Source: Solibacillus sp. FSL R5-0449 (GTDB lineage: Bacteria > Bacillota > Bacilli > Bacillales_A > Planococcaceae). From it: a stretch of DNA of 64,000 bases. Positions 62,747 to 64,000 of this stretch are shown here, piece after piece. The DNA lies in contig NZ_CP150239.1 of the NCBI RefSeq assembly GCF_037975215.1, forward strand, positions 3,410,001 through 3,474,000, read 5' to 3'. Numbering within the stretch: the first letter of the stretch is position 1; each line of letters starts with the position of its first letter. A program made the translations under genes and the position numbers. The notes under the pieces are model-generated. The model had not been told where the DNA came from. It ran no database searches and saw nothing but the letters and a program-made list of their open reading frames with translations.

Positions 62747-63427
62747 TTATTTTCGCTGTTTTAAAATAGCTTCCCCAAAAATCAGATCTTCCTGCGTTGT
62801 CATTTTTACATTTTCATAACTGCATTCCACGATATGAATATCATGACCTAAACGTTCGACGAGCATCGCTTCATCCGTCCCTAAAAAACCTGCCTTTTCA
62901 GCTGCATCTTCAGCTTCTGCCAATAAATCGTAACGGAACGCTTGCGGTGTTTGAACCATCCATAACGACTCACGGTCAACCGTTTCTTTAATTAGGCCAT
63001 TATGGACGACCTTCATCGTATCTTTTGCCCGAACCCCTGCAATCGCTGCCCCTTTTTCATATGCAACTTTTGCAAGCTCGGCAATCTTCGGAATCGTAAT
63101 AAACGGTCTTGCCGCATCATGAACAAGGACAACATCCACTGCATTCATTTCTTTAATGCATGAATGCACTGAATGTTGGCGTTCTTCACCACCTGTAGGC
63201 ATACCTTTTACTTTAGCAATATTATATTTTTCGATGAGCGACTGAATAAATGGACGTTCCTCATCTTTAACAGCAAGCCAAATTCCTGTACAGTTTTCAT
63301 CTTGTTCAAAAACAAGAAGTGTATGAATTAAAATTGGTTTATCAACTAAGTTTAAAAATAGTTTATTTTGCCCGGCACCCATGCGCTTTCCGCTTCCTGC
63401 TGCCGGCAAAACGACTTCATAACGCAA
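62747..63427 (-). CDS. ispD: 2-C-methyl-D-erythritol 4-phosphate cytidylyltransferase
   Basis: 226 residues. Nucleotidyltransferase motif P-A-A-G-S-G-K-R-M-G near residue 8, V-H-D-A-A-R-P-F and T-P-Q-A-F. Third step of the MEP pathway, feeding IspF after IspE. TTG start with AGGATGTG upstream. A 122-bp gap separates it from ispF. Confidence 0.98.
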   Translation of the reverse strand: MRYEVVLPAAGSGKRMGAGQNKLFLNLVDKPILIHTLLVFEQDENCTGIWLAVKDEERPFIQSLIEKYNIAKVKGMPTGGEERQHSVHSCIKEMNAVDVVLVHDAARPFITIPKIAELAKVAYEKGAAIAGVRAKDTMKVVHNGLIKETVDRESLWMVQTPQAFRYDLLAEAEDAAEKAGFLGTDEAMLVERLGHDIHIVECSYENVKMTTQEDLIFGEAILKQRK

Positions 63428-63440
63428 AATGCTTCACATC

Positions 63441-64000
63441 CTAATCTTCTTTTGGCTTGGCGAAAATCATACGCCCCGCTGATGTCTGAAGGACGCTTGT
63501 TACCGTAACTGTAATCGCCTGTCCAATATAACTGCGGCCGCCTTCTACAACAATCATTGTTCCGTCATCTAAATAGGCAACACCTTGATTGTGTTCTTTT
63601 CCGTCTTTTATGACAACAACTTGCATATCTTCACCCGGAATAACGACCGGTTTCACCGCATTTGCCAAATCATTAATATTCAATACTTGTACCCGGTGCA
63701 GTTCACAAACTTTATTTAAGTTAAAATCATTCGTCAGTATTTGAGCACTCATATTTTTCGCTAAGCGAACAAGCTTTAAGTCCACTTCAGATACATCTTC
63801 AAAATCAACTTCCGTAATAAGCACTTTAGACGCACGTTCATCCTGAAGACGTTTTAAAATATCAAGTCCTCTGCGGCCACGTGTACGCTTCAATGTATCA
63901 GACGAATCCGCAATATGCTGCAGTTCCGTTAATACAAACTGAGGCACGACCAAAATCCCTTCAACAAAGCCTGTTGTTGAAATATCGGCAATACGTCCAT
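63441..64000 (-). CDS. yacL: YacL-like PIN/TRAM-domain membrane protein (cut by window end)
   Basis: The C-terminal ~186 residues are visible and the frame is open to the last base. Ends of the PIN domain ([25 protein letters not shown], with acidic D-V-S-E-V-D) and a TRAM domain ([16 protein letters not shown]). The N-terminal membrane helices of YacL would lie outside the window. A ribonuclease-like fold; function not established. It precedes ispD by 13 bp, as in Bacillus. Confidence 0.9.
   Translation of the reverse strand, partial: GRIADISTTGFVEGILVVPQFVLTELQHIADSSDTLKRTRGRRGLDILKRLQDERASKVLITEVDFEDVSEVDLKLVRLAKNMSAQILTNDFNLNKVCELHRVQVLNINDLANAVKPVVIPGEDMQVVVIKDGKEHNQGVAYLDDGTMIVVEGGRSYIGQAITVTVTSVLQTSAGRMIFAKPKED

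Overview
The window is about 64 kb of low-GC chromosome from an endospore-forming Firmicute. Gene content and order resemble Bacillus subtilis, but several details (TTG starts on rpoB, rpoC and sigH, lost intervening genes, inserted blocks) fit a Planococcaceae/Lysinibacillus-Solibacillus type genome better. That placement is an inference. Spore-former markers are gerD, kbaA, cwlD, a pdaB-like gene, salA and sigH. Almost everything is on the minus strand, so the ancestral operons read from high to low coordinates.

From the right edge leftwards: yacL (cut by the window end), ispD, ispF, gltX; a cysteine T-box, cysS, mrnC, rlmB, rae1, sigH, rpmG, secE, nusG; rplK-rplA; rplJ-rplL; ybxB; rpoB, rpoC; rplGB, rpsL, rpsG, fusA, tufA. 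A block of about 10 kb then separates the str cluster from the S10 cluster. It holds malate synthase G, a soluble chemotaxis-type receptor, a LysR regulator, a Bce-type response regulator/kinase/ABC transporter module and an NhaC-superfamily antiporter. The S10-spc-alpha super-cluster follows (rpsJ to rplQ, including secY, adk, infA and rpoA). After that come the ECF transporter energising module (ecfA1, ecfA2, ecfT), truA, rplM and rpsI. The left end has a C45-family hydrolase and a heterodimeric ABC exporter inserted before the spore genes cwlD, salA, gerD, kbaA and the pdaB-like gene (cut by the left edge).

The genes work together as the core expression machinery: ribosomal proteins, RNA polymerase, elongation and initiation factors, protein export (SecY, SecE), rRNA/tRNA modification and aminoacyl-tRNA synthetases. 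Sporulation and germination genes and some envelope-stress and transport functions sit beside them.

The protein-coding content is mostly ordinary. The unusual signals are in the intergenic regions: (1) a terminator plus a string of perfect dyads between rpoB and rpoC; (2) a 13-bp-stem, three-way-junction-like element with a U tail between rplQ and ecfA1; (3) a 413-bp gene-free interval between adk and infA where B. subtilis carries map, looking like a long structured infA leader next to a GC-rich scar; (4) terminator-like hairpins inside normally continuous operons (rpsG-fusA, secE-nusG, the rpoB leader); (5) a terminator whose 3' arm contains the cwlD Shine-Dalgarno and start codon; (6) loss of cysE, leaving the Cys T-box directly on cysS. 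No rRNA, tRNA, CRISPR, insertion sequence or prophage gene was seen.
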